The notes beneath the pieces are model-generated. The model saw nothing but the letters and a program-made list of their open reading frames with translations, did no database searches and had not been told where the DNA came from. Of a DNA stretch of 64,000 bases, positions 39,544 through 48,994 are shown piece by piece; the first letter of the stretch is position 1, and each line of letters begins with the position of its first letter. Both the position numbers and the translations under genes were made by a program. Source of the stretch: Ustilago trichophora (lineage: Eukaryota; Basidiomycota; Ustilaginomycetes; Ustilaginales; Ustilaginaceae); assembly GCA_900323505.1 (NCBI GenBank), contig OOIN01000016.1, positions 62,001-126,000 of the forward strand, written 5' to 3'.

Positions 39544-42042
39544 TCAGCGAATCGATGGCCTGGTGACACGCTGTGGAAGCGCCTCTGGAGCTGGCTCGAC
39601 GCTTGCTCCGTCAGCGTCGTCGATCATCATCTCGGCCAGCTCATCCTCGGCTTGGCGCCATGCTGGCCGCAGCTTGGGGCTGGCCGTCGGAGAAGGCGTG
39701 TGGCTCCTGGCGAACTGCTCCGACAATTTCCTCAGCAAGCTGGGCCTGTCGTTGTTGGCCTTCTTGGCGGGACGACGCAGGGAGAAGGGTGAGTCGACAG
39801 AGACGCTCTCTGTTTGCAAGGACGTAGCTGCCGATTCTTCCACGCGGCCGAGGGCGGATACGCTCTGTACGCGAGCTTCAGACAGTCCGGCTGTCGAGGC
39901 GGAGCGGATACGCGAAGGGCGCATCGGTGGTGGTAATGGAGATGAGCTCCGGGGTGCGGCTTGTGCGGCTGGGGTAGAGGTCAGATCGGCGTCGACCTTG
40001 CTTACCGACGTTTTGCCAGAGCGCGGTGTCCAGCGCGTGGATTGGGCAGAGGCTGGCTCGGTATCGCTGCCAACCACGGCCCTCGTGAGTGCTGAACTTG
40101 ACGCCAATGCAAATGGCTGCGGTGCTGAGCTGGCGTCGATCGCACCACCGGGTTGCAAGGAATCCATTCTAGCGTTGGCAGGCATCGTGAAGGCAACAGA
40201 CGATGAGCCCTGGTACGATGTGAGAGACAGTGCCAGCTGCCGATTGAATTGCCCGTCTGTACCGGTTCGAGACCAACCGTGGGATGGCTGGCCAAAGTTG
40301 CTTTCCTGACTGCTAGCGCTCCACAGGCTCGTCGGCGAATGAATGCGACCGCTGTACTGGTCGCGCACATTTGCCGACTGCTGCATCGAAGATGCGCTAC
40401 CCTGCCAGCGTTCGCCGTTGGGATCCGAGTTGAGAGGAGCGGCGTGATCGTCCGATTCGATGCCAACGGCTGAACGGGCTGCCTGCATGGTAGGGCCCTG
40501 AATCACGATGCCAAGTCCACTACGATTTGGACGCATTGCGGATGCGCCTGTCTGTGGTGGTGATGATAATGATGCAGAGTTGGCCAAGGATGCTGCTCTG
40601 AACTCGTCTGTCGAACGATGCGCTGACCTTGCCTCGTAGTGAAGCTGAAGCCAGTCCTCTTCAGGTCCGTTGTAGGCCGAAAAGCGCTGAGCGCCTTGAC
40701 CCGGCGTTTCGACCTGATCGACGAGCTTCTCACCTGAATCGAGCGCACGAGCTCCAAAGACAAGGCGGATGGACTTGTGCAGGTAGATCCTGGGCGGTCT
40801 GCTCGCCTTGCCGCTGCTTTTCTTGGTTTGCGTCTGGCCAGCCTCACTACGACTCCGTAAGCGGCGTGGCTCAGATCCGTCGAAACCAGCTTGATGATCG
40901 TCGTGCTGAGGTCTTGAAGGCGGGCAGCAGAACTGGAGGTGGATGGCGAAGCGAAGGGCCTCTTTTGCTGGCGCGCGTACGTTGCATGGCGTACTTCGAT
41001 TGCTAGCTGAGCCCTCCTCGCCTGGCGCTGCACTGGGGTTGGTGCTGTGGCTCGGCCGGACCATGGTCTTCTGACGGACAAAAGTTTTGGTACCGGGCTG
41101 CATGTTGGTGAGATCGTAGGGTACGAGGAAGAGCTTGACGGCATTGAGGTCGGGGTACTTGACAATGAGCTGAATCTGACCTTTTGGTGGGACGGCGTAG
41201 CCAGGAAAGGCGGGCACTTCGACTGGCTCAGTGGTAGCTGTAGACAAAGCGGAGTCGGTGCTCAAAGCAGACAGGCGCCGTGTGAGAAGCATGTTGTGGT
41301 AGTGGGCTTCGAGATCGATGGTGCCGACATAAGGGCTTCCCAGGGCAGCTGTGGAGCCCACGTTGGACGCTGCTGCTGGCGCATCGATGGCGTGAAAGTC
41401 GTAAAAATGAGCGGGGAACTTGACGTGCAGATGCGGTGGACATCGCAGAGAGGGCTTGCATCGACCCATGCCCAGAACACCGATTTCTGCGTCAAAGATG
41501 AGCGGTTTGGAGGCGGGCATCGACATTCGACCGCGCAGGAGCGATTCCTGAAAGGAGCCGACCAGACTGCCAAAGTTGGGCGTTGGACTGGAAGCAGAGA
41601 AGCTGTATCCGGAAGAGCGGCGTCGGGTGTTGATGGACCTGGAAAAGCTGGAAGAGGGCATCGGCGGAGAGACGGCGTAGCCTTCGTCGAAGGGCGTGTT
41701 GGAAGTTGGAGACCGGGATGGACCAAAGGGACTACGCATCAGGCGAACGGGACCACTGACGTGTCGCGAGGACGGTCGCGAGGAAGGTGCTGCAGAAAAA
41801 CCGGAGGTGGCTGGACCAAGTGGACTCGGAATGATGCTTTCAAAGCGGTCCGCATCTGCATCGATGCTGGTACCAAACAGGCTCGGGCGAGGTGAGTCTG
41901 GGGACGTGAAGGATGCGATCTGTCCATAGGCTTTTGGAGGCTTTGGCGATGCCTTTGAGGTGCTATCCTTGTCTGCAGTACGTTCGGAAGCCAGAGCAGA
42001 CCGGCTGAGCGGGCTGCTCGGGAAGGCGCTATAGAACGACAT
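39544..42042 (-). CDS. ATOS (FAM214) family protein, possible meiotic or transcription regulator
   Basis: An 832-aa protein. A Ser/Pro-rich N-terminus leads to the family's conserved GSFQESLLRGRMSMPASKP block (about 164-182) and a CPPHLHVKFPAHFYDF patch. The second conserved block comes next: PPKGQIQLIVKYPDLNAVKL, FLVPYDLTNMQPGTKTFVRQ, then LRFAIHLQFCCPP and RIYLHKSIRLVFG. These are the two domains of ATOS/FAM214, which includes a fission-yeast protein linked to meiotic chromosome segregation and the fly factor Atossa. The role here is inferred from the family. The remaining C-terminal third (about 530-832) is low-complexity. Its ATG is followed by T-rich leader, and it is divergent from the serine-rich orphan gene. 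Confidence 0.85.
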   Translation of the reverse strand: MSFYSAFPSSPLSRSALASERTADKDSTSKASPKPPKAYGQIASFTSPDSPRPSLFGTSIDADADRFESIIPSPLGPATSGFSAAPSSRPSSRHVSGPVRLMRSPFGPSRSPTSNTPFDEGYAVSPPMPSSSFSRSINTRRRSSGYSFSASSPTPNFGSLVGSFQESLLRGRMSMPASKPLIFDAEIGVLGMGRCKPSLRCPPHLHVKFPAHFYDFHAIDAPAAASNVGSTAALGSPYVGTIDLEAHYHNMLLTRRLSALSTDSALSTATTEPVEVPAFPGYAVPPKGQIQLIVKYPDLNAVKLFLVPYDLTNMQPGTKTFVRQKTMVRPSHSTNPSAAPGEEGSASNRSTPCNVRAPAKEALRFAIHLQFCCPPSRPQHDDHQAGFDGSEPRRLRSRSEAGQTQTKKSSGKASRPPRIYLHKSIRLVFGARALDSGEKLVDQVETPGQGAQRFSAYNGPEEDWLQLHYEARSAHRSTDEFRAASLANSASLSSPPQTGASAMRPNRSGLGIVIQGPTMQAARSAVGIESDDHAAPLNSDPNGERWQGSASSMQQSANVRDQYSGRIHSPTSLWSASSQESNFGQPSHGWSRTGTDGQFNRQLALSLTSYQGSSSVAFTMPANARMDSLQPGGAIDASSAPQPFALASSSALTRAVVGSDTEPASAQSTRWTPRSGKTSVSKVDADLTSTPAAQAAPRSSSPLPPPMRPSRIRSASTAGLSEARVQSVSALGRVEESAATSLQTESVSVDSPFSLRRPAKKANNDRPSLLRKLSEQFARSHTPSPTASPKLRPAWRQAEDELAEMMIDDADGASVEPAPEALPQRVTRPSIR

Positions 42043-44094
42043 GTGGGTTTTTTTTTGTTCGATTTGTGCTTTGAGGAGATGGCGATCGTTAAGCTTCGTT
42101 GTAATTGTAGTTTTTTAGAAAGTTTCAAAGATAGAAGAAAACTAGTCGGCGAGACCATAGATGGGGCGATGAGGTCGCCATAGCTGATGTTATGGCGTTG
42201 TTAGTCCATGTTTGGAGTGTCGTACGATTGACAAAGCTTGCAGATCGAGTTGAGATGACCTTGTATGCGAGCTTGGTTAGGGACGTGCGGGCCAGGTTTC
42301 AAGGCACGTTAAATGCTTTGAGATAGCTGAGATGTTATGGTGTTGGTTGTGGTTATGGTTGTGGTGGTGGTGAAGGGGAAGTGTGACTAAACTGCGCAAT
42401 GATCAAGGTGGTGTGTGCGGCTGCTATTCAGGACTGAAAGGGTCTCGTTCTTTGCTCTGTGGCTCTGCTGCCCAAAAAAGTGTGGATTCTTTGTGACTCG
42501 TCCATGGCTATGGAGGGGCAGCAAGCGACACACAACCTCTGAAAGCGGCCTTTCCGGTTAAATCACAAAATCACACTTTTTTTTTTTGGATCGGCGGGAC
42601 GCTGCGAGGGTTTTTATGCTGTGCCGCCCCTCCACACAACCTGCTGTTCGGATAAGAGCCGATGCTGCCGATCCACACGATGCCATCTTTGACGGACGAC
42701 TGTAGCTCGATGTCAGAGCCTAAATCATCGAATGTGTAAGTACAGCAACGAGCCAGGATGTTCTGAACTCTGCTCATGCGTGGAAGATGTGTCTTATGGA
42801 AGAAGCTGGTGAACAGCTCTCGGTAGCGCACAAAAGAGGCTTGCAGAAAGAGCTACCAAGATGGCATCGGTATCTGGATTTAACAGGCTTGAATCGACAT
42901 CAAGAGGCCAGACAGGCTCAGTAAGCTGACTCCATCGAAAAACTCTTCAGTAGAGTTAGGGTCGTCACAAAGTTGATGCTTCGAAGAACAGCATCTCTAT
43001 CTTGGACGGCATCGCTGCTGGATCTCGAAATCGGGGATGATGACAATCTGCGATCGAGGTTGCCTGTCTCCGCCTCTTTTGCTTGCTTGCCATCGAGTGT
43101 GTGCCTGGCCAGCACGATTGTGTGCCTTTTCTTGGCCACAGTCACAAGATCAGGCGATTCTCCTGAGAAAAACACAAGAAAACAAGGGTCAGTCAAGAAT
43201 CCCACGAGAGCTGCAGGCGGAGTACCAAACGGGCGCGTTCTTCTTTTCATGTTTTCTTTCGGGTCTCAGTGCAGCCAGCCTAACCAGCGATCCTTTGAGA
43301 CTCTCTGCATGTTGGAAAGCACAAAAATGTTGGATTTTGCGTCACAACCGTGTCGTTGTGCAGCCAAAAAAAAAAAAAAAAGAAAAGAAAAGAGGCTTCT
43401 CGCAGGCTTCACCCGCGGCCGTATTTCGGACCTCGTGTTTCATCTCTGCAGAAAAGAAGAGCGTCGTGTGTCTCCTCATGTGCCCTCGCTTGCGTCTGTC
43501 AGAGTGTGGATTTTGTTTTTCGAGGTTTCTGATGCATGCTCCTGCAACAATGCTGCATTGCCATGCAGACCAGACCCAATTGCAAATCCAAATGCAGGGA
43601 CCCCACCGAATTTTGGCGCCTCACCGCTCAACTGCAACCGCTCAACTAGACAAACACACTCTCTCTCTATCCCGACGACCAACCAGCCAAAAACATGGCC
43701 TGATCTGCCAACCTAGACCATGACACTCTCGAGTATCCCCGCCTTGGTCTTGGAGACGCTCATCGACATTTGAGCATGCTGAATCGTGTATCTCTCGCAC
43801 CACCACCATCAGCCGTCACACCATCTTTCACCACTCACCTCTACGCTTGCACGCTCCCGTTGCACAGCCCATCTCTGCTGTGTGGGTCAGCGCAAGGTTA
43901 GCACCCGCATCTACACGAACATGGAGTAGCCCAACAACATCAACGCCTTTCCCTAGATTTACTCCACAACCGATGCCACACCGGGCAGTCTCTAGACCGG
44001 AACATCCACTCCTAGATCCTCAGAATCGGATCCGCTCCGCCGGCTAGACGTTGTGCCATCGATTTGCGCTCCGGCTTCTGGCCGTATCAGCACC
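42043..44094. other. Divergent intergenic region, ATOS gene / serine-rich orphan
   Basis: A 2-kb stretch with T-rich and A-rich homopolymers (A16 at 43366) and GT/GGT-rich repeats near 42340-42380. Frames of up to 247 codons occur but overlap each other and run through homopolymers, so I do not call a gene. Confidence 0.55.
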
Positions 44095-46119
44095 ATGTCG
44101 GATCTACCGATGGAGATCGCCCGCACCGCCTCGCCCGCAAGCACAAAGCAAGTGGCCTTCGATCACAAATGCCAGGTCATCCCCGAAGGTGATTGTGCTG
44201 AATTGAAGAAACTGCTCAGTCTCTGCCCAACCCGCGCACAGAGTCCTCCCATCGTCGGTTCATCGTCGCGCCCAGGTGGCATGATCGCTCGCGCCATCTC
44301 TCCACAGTTCGTCAGAGCCAAGTCGCCTACTCTTAAGAAAGCCACAGGTCTAGGCCATGCTGCGCCAAACACATCCACATCCTGGAAGAATCGCCTCACT
44401 AGCTGGGGCAGCATGGACAAGAGCTCCATTACTGGCAGTCTCTCAGCAGCGTTTGCAGCGCCATCCCAACCAAGCAATGTCGGTCCCCGTCTCGTTGCGC
44501 CAGTACCAGCCAGAGGTACAGCTAGTCCAATGATTCCATCTTCCGATGACGACGACTCGGTCGAAATCTCACCCTCCAACGAAAGCATCATCAGCTTCGA
44601 CGACATTGATGCCGAATTTCAGCATGCTGTCTCGGGAGTGGCCATGCACCAGCACCACGCGCCTGTCGCGACCGTTCTTGCTGCTCCTTGCCTAGATCAG
44701 CCGCCTCGCCCGCCCAGCTCTTTTGCTCGCAGCGTCAGTGAACTCCATCCACATCGTCCCATGTCGGGCGGAAGACCCAAGAGCTGTCTGGTACGCTCTA
44801 TAACGCCTCAAGCTCCTGGACCGCCCCGCCTACTGGGCGACGGCACAGGGCCGCTCCGTGCCACGAGATCGCATGATCGAGAAAGCTGCTTGGCGCGGAG
44901 AAGAAGAAGGGCCGATGGTGTTCCTGTCGTTTGCCCATCACCGCTCAGCTCTCCTGAGGAAGAACGAGGTCCAATGAATTGGGGAGCCGAAGCCTCTGGG
45001 TCTCGAGCTGCCAACAGTCACAAGCCCGCAGCTGCGCCAATCGAAAAGTCATCCAAGCTCTCTCGTTGGAGACGCTTCCGTAGAGCTGCTTCCGAAGAAT
45101 CGTCGCAGCGCTATGAGCCCAGCAGCTCGAGCAGCTCGATAACAGCTGCTCACATGGACGACGTGGCCATTAAACGTCAGATCCAAGCTGGTCGATGGCC
45201 GTTCGAAGCACCGTTAAACGCGGAATGCAGTTGCAAGAACTGTCAAGACAAGATTGAAGTGGGACTGACATCCGATTACGAGCCCAAGTGGACGCGTGCA
45301 GCTAGGATACGGTGGCTAGAGGCACAGGAGGATGCAGCTGCACCATCTCAAGGCAATACCTCGGCTTCAGTGTCCAAGCTGCCACGGTCAGCCAGTCGCA
45401 CTGCGATTCAGGCTGATGAAGTGGCTCAACTGCACAACGAGACGGTGCATCCGATGACAGCCGCCGAGCTGGCGGAAGAACCGACATCCCCAACGGTCGA
45501 GCAAGGTGAACCGGATTCGATCACAGCAGCAGCCGAGGCCATCAGTGTAGCCGTCAAAGCACCCAATCCCACCGGGCTGGAAGAAGGCGACGATACGTTG
45601 CGGCGAGAAATCATTGCACGTCGGCAGAGAATGGCGAGGCAGAGCCCAGTCATGCGATACGGTGCCCGCAGCATGATGCGTCAAATTGAAGAGGCGGAGC
45701 GCAGAGAGGAGGAGGCAGCACGAGACAGGGCACGCAGTCGAGCATGTGGGTCTGGGTCTGGGTCTGGACGCTCGTCACCTGCATCGCCGGCCATGTCACC
45801 ATCGCAGCCGTCGACCCCAGAGTCCGGTTCGGTCTCGACCACGCCGCAAGAGCGAACAGCCGAGGGACAGGCCGCGACCTCTTCCTACTTTGAGCTGCAG
45901 GCGCCTCCTCAGCGAGTACGGTCGCCGTTGATCCCCGCTGATGTGGGAGGCAAACCTCGGTATGCGAGACCTGTTGCTACGGACGCTACAACCTTATCCA
46001 TGGGAAGCGTGGCGCGATCGCTCGAGGCCTTGACGTCACCGACAGGGTCATCAGCGTCCAACTCGCCCGTACCGAGCCCGGCATCAGAGAGGAGGTCTGG
46101 AAGTGCAAGCATTGGATGA
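44095..46119 (+). CDS. Serine/proline-rich protein of unknown function, 674 aa
   Basis: Not recognised. It starts at the first true ATG (MSDLPMEIARTASP). Most of it is Ser/Pro/Ala-rich and probably disordered. Two parts look folded or conserved. One is a short N-terminal helix (CAELKKLLSLCPTRAQSP). The other is a segment at about 362-425, VAIKRQIQAGRWPFEAPLNA, which continues with a CSCKNC cysteine cluster and a WTRAARIRWLEAQ helix. The cysteine cluster has only three cysteines, so zinc binding alone is doubtful. A Glu/Arg-rich coiled-coil stretch follows near 535-565 (EEAERREEEAARDRARS). The codon pattern and length support a real gene. Cytoplasmic or nuclear location is likely, as no signal peptide is seen. 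Confidence 0.75.
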   Translation: MSDLPMEIARTASPASTKQVAFDHKCQVIPEGDCAELKKLLSLCPTRAQSPPIVGSSSRPGGMIARAISPQFVRAKSPTLKKATGLGHAAPNTSTSWKNRLTSWGSMDKSSITGSLSAAFAAPSQPSNVGPRLVAPVPARGTASPMIPSSDDDDSVEISPSNESIISFDDIDAEFQHAVSGVAMHQHHAPVATVLAAPCLDQPPRPPSSFARSVSELHPHRPMSGGRPKSCLVRSITPQAPGPPRLLGDGTGPLRATRSHDRESCLARRRRRADGVPVVCPSPLSSPEEERGPMNWGAEASGSRAANSHKPAAAPIEKSSKLSRWRRFRRAASEESSQRYEPSSSSSSITAAHMDDVAIKRQIQAGRWPFEAPLNAECSCKNCQDKIEVGLTSDYEPKWTRAARIRWLEAQEDAAAPSQGNTSASVSKLPRSASRTAIQADEVAQLHNETVHPMTAAELAEEPTSPTVEQGEPDSITAAAEAISVAVKAPNPTGLEEGDDTLRREIIARRQRMARQSPVMRYGARSMMRQIEEAERREEEAARDRARSRACGSGSGSGRSSPASPAMSPSQPSTPESGSVSTTPQERTAEGQAATSSYFELQAPPQRVRSPLIPADVGGKPRYARPVATDATTLSMGSVARSLEALTSPTGSSASNSPVPSPASERRSGSASIG

Positions 46120-48994
46120 GCGAGGACGACGTGAGAGGAAGCAGCGCATCGACCCTTTCTGTAATCGACCTTCGACATGCAGTCGCTTGAACATGTTTGC
46201 TCTTCGTGTGCTTGTAAGTGAGTTTGCGAGAAACGATGTGCATGCTTGAGAGCAGCGGCTTGAACCGAAGCAGCACTGCTCGAAAGGTGAAGATCCTGTG
46301 GTGCCATGAGAGAGCACAACATAGGATAAGTTGGAGGCGTCATTTCTCGCACGGTTTGTGTCATTTTTTTCGATCCACGAGAATGTGGGTCTGATAGGCC
46401 TAACAGATTTTGCTCCATTCCTAAATTGTGATCCTTTGAGGCTGTTGTTCAAAGTGGAGAATTTCCAAACAGCCACGCGGCGGCACTTCGTCAAGTTCGA
46501 AAGCGATTGCGTGCTCTGGCGAATTGACGAGGCATCAGGCGCTACGGCTGTGCTTCTTTCTTTTTCTGTTTTGGCACTCCGTCCCCCCGCAGAAGTGTTT
46601 TGGCTGGTTCCGGCCTCCTTACCTCGTTGCACAAAAAAAAAAAAAGAATACAGCCAACAAGATCCCTTTACGGCTGCTTGCACTGAACAAGCCAACTCAA
46701 AGCTCATCGGCTTGGTGAGCAGACCAATCCAAGAGCACCAATTCGATCGCATTACCAGAGGCTTACTAGTGCAAGATTGATGGAAAATGAAAGGGGTGCG
46801 GGCGCGGATCTTGACATTTGCCGGCAGAGTCGCACGGATCGCTTGTCATGCCCACAAAAGAGTAAAGAGTGGACACGGGCTGGACTGATTCGCCAGACGG
46901 TGTAGAGCGAAGGTTCAAGGAGAGATTGTTTGCCAAGGGTCTCCACCGAAATCAAGATTTGCTATGATGGCTGGCTAGTGCCGCTGCCGGGAGCACGACA
47001 TCAGATCGAATGCCGCGTTGATAAGGCAGATCTGTTGATTTCTTGAGGACAAGGACAAAAAAAAAAAAAAAAAAAAAAGAAAAAAGAAAAAAGGTCTGCA
47101 CAGCACCGCTGCAACATATCGTCAGCCCACTTGCCCGCAACCCAGAGGCACCCTGAGAGAGTGAAAAGATGGCCCACAGTTTAGCCTCTTCTCGCAATTT
47201 TGCTGATTCACGTTCTGTTAACTTTTTCCTTTTGGAGAACACCACACTGGCAAAGTGCCGAAGAGGAGATGGTCCGCGGCCTGACTTGTTGTTAACTTTC
47301 TTCTTTTCAATTTTCAAAAAAAAAAAAACAAAAACAAAAACAAAAAGGCGGGGCATTTTGAGATTGTTAACTTATCGTTCCAGACGTTCCACAGCGTGAC
47401 ACCCTCATGTCGTATTGCGCCCACTCTTGCGACTGGTTTCCTTGTGGTCCTTGTCGCACAATGCAATCTCCTAAACGGCTTCAGTGCGCAGGGAAGAACA
47501 TCGGTGTATCAGCATCTTCTCGTCCCACCGAAGTGGTTTATGAAACAAAAACTCTCCGGGCTGCAACACACACAGTCGCTGCAGTGCTCTTGCGATTTCC
47601 CTGCATAGACTGACAGCGATGTCGCAATCCTATGCCCGTCTTCAGTCACACTTGCATCTTCCTCTTGCTTTCACCGGCAGTGGCGGCAACTTCTTCTTGC
47701 CCTCTCCCTCTCCACACTGTCGGTTCGACGTTCTTCTTGGTTGCTACCGGGACGACACCGACATTTCACATTGAAATCACACAATGGCGTGCGCTCCTCC
47801 TCCCCCTTCCTTGTCCTCCAACCGGCACTGTGGGACACTCTTGTCTTGGCTGCCTGAGTTCGATGGCAAAACGCATGGCTATACCTTACTGTGCACACAA
47901 TCACAACGTCACAACGTGCTCAGCCTTTCTTCTTGTGACGGCTTGAGCACGCTATCCTCTGACCATTGTCGCTCTGATCGTCTCGACCTATTCATTCCCC
48001 GCCCACTTTCACCTTCTCTTCCATCTTCCAAAAGAAGCAGCATCTCAACAGCTTCCAATCGTTTGCCACGCGTTGTTTCTCTAGCCTGCATCTTCTACCA
48101 CCAAAACAGCTTGGGCTACGATCCACTCGTCAACCTTGTCTTCTGCTCAGCACGCCATCCTTCTATTCGTCCTACAGGTTCCGCTCTTTCTCCTTGCCTC
48201 ATCACCATCTTATCATTCCATCGCAAGTCTCAGGAACCACGCTAGTCGCCTTAGCCTGTCTATCCGACTTCGAGCCCAGACTCTCGTCTAGCCACGCAAC
48301 GCCATCCTCTCGTCCACCATCGCCATCTTCTAGGTTTGCACACTACGCCCATCTGCTCGCTTGATCAACCTCAAGATTTCATCCCGTCTCGCTTCGTCAG
48401 GCTCGCATCTGCCAAGCCACGAGCACCCGCATCCATTCCTGCGTTCCTGCCACCTCCTGCTCTATCTTGTCACTTTCATACTTGCTTGCTTGCCTCGTGG
48501 TGCCGACTCATTTCCCGTCTCGCTTTCCTTTGACCACGACATCCATCCGATCCCCGTCTCAACCAACAATCGTTACTGTGTATTCACTCTTCCCCTTCGA
48601 CCCCATCAACCTTCTTCGAAGAACCGAGGTTCCACCCGCCAGACGCCGGCACCTGCCTCGTTTGTCCGACCCGTTCTTCTCATTGAACCTTGGCACGCGA
48701 TCTTGTCTCTCGTCTTCCACTTCGCTCGCCACCCCGTTACCACTTGACGAAGGCCGATTCCCCTCACTCATCAACATCTCAACTCCGCTCTGTCCTTTGC
48801 TTCTTGTCGCCTCGTCCAACATCCCGAAGCGAATTTGAAAGCAGCCATCGTCTCTGCTTCTCCCCTCATCAAGACTATATAGACCAGTATCCGATCCTTT
48901 CCTCTATCGCCTCACGTTTCCCCCCATCAACTCTCCTCTCTCCACCTTCTCCCGTGTCGGCGCATTCCTCGCCACACACCCCTTCTCCCCCAAC
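46120..48994. other. Long intergenic region and leader before the sulfate permease
   Basis: 2.9 kb without a credible gene. The left half carries A-tracts (A13 near 46632, A22 at 47057, A12 near 47319). The right half, about 47.6-48.99 kb, is strongly pyrimidine-rich on the plus strand up to the permease ATG, which suggests a long 5' leader or core promoter. Short upstream ATGs are present. Nothing else was recognised. Confidence 0.55.
47057..47078. repeat. A22 homopolymer tract followed by A-rich imperfect repeats
   Basis: Twenty-two A residues followed by AAAAAG-type interrupted runs to about 47093. Similar shorter tracts occur at 43366, 46632 and 47319, all intergenic. Confidence 0.85.

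Noticed and set aside
42973..43716. 247-codon plus-strand frame between the ATOS gene and the orphan gene
   Set aside because: It runs through a poly-A tract (poly-Lys) and overlaps other frames equally long; no family resemblance.
47784..48245. 153-codon frame upstream of the sulfate permease
   Set aside because: Its Ser/Pro/Leu composition follows from the C/T-rich leader; no conserved feature.
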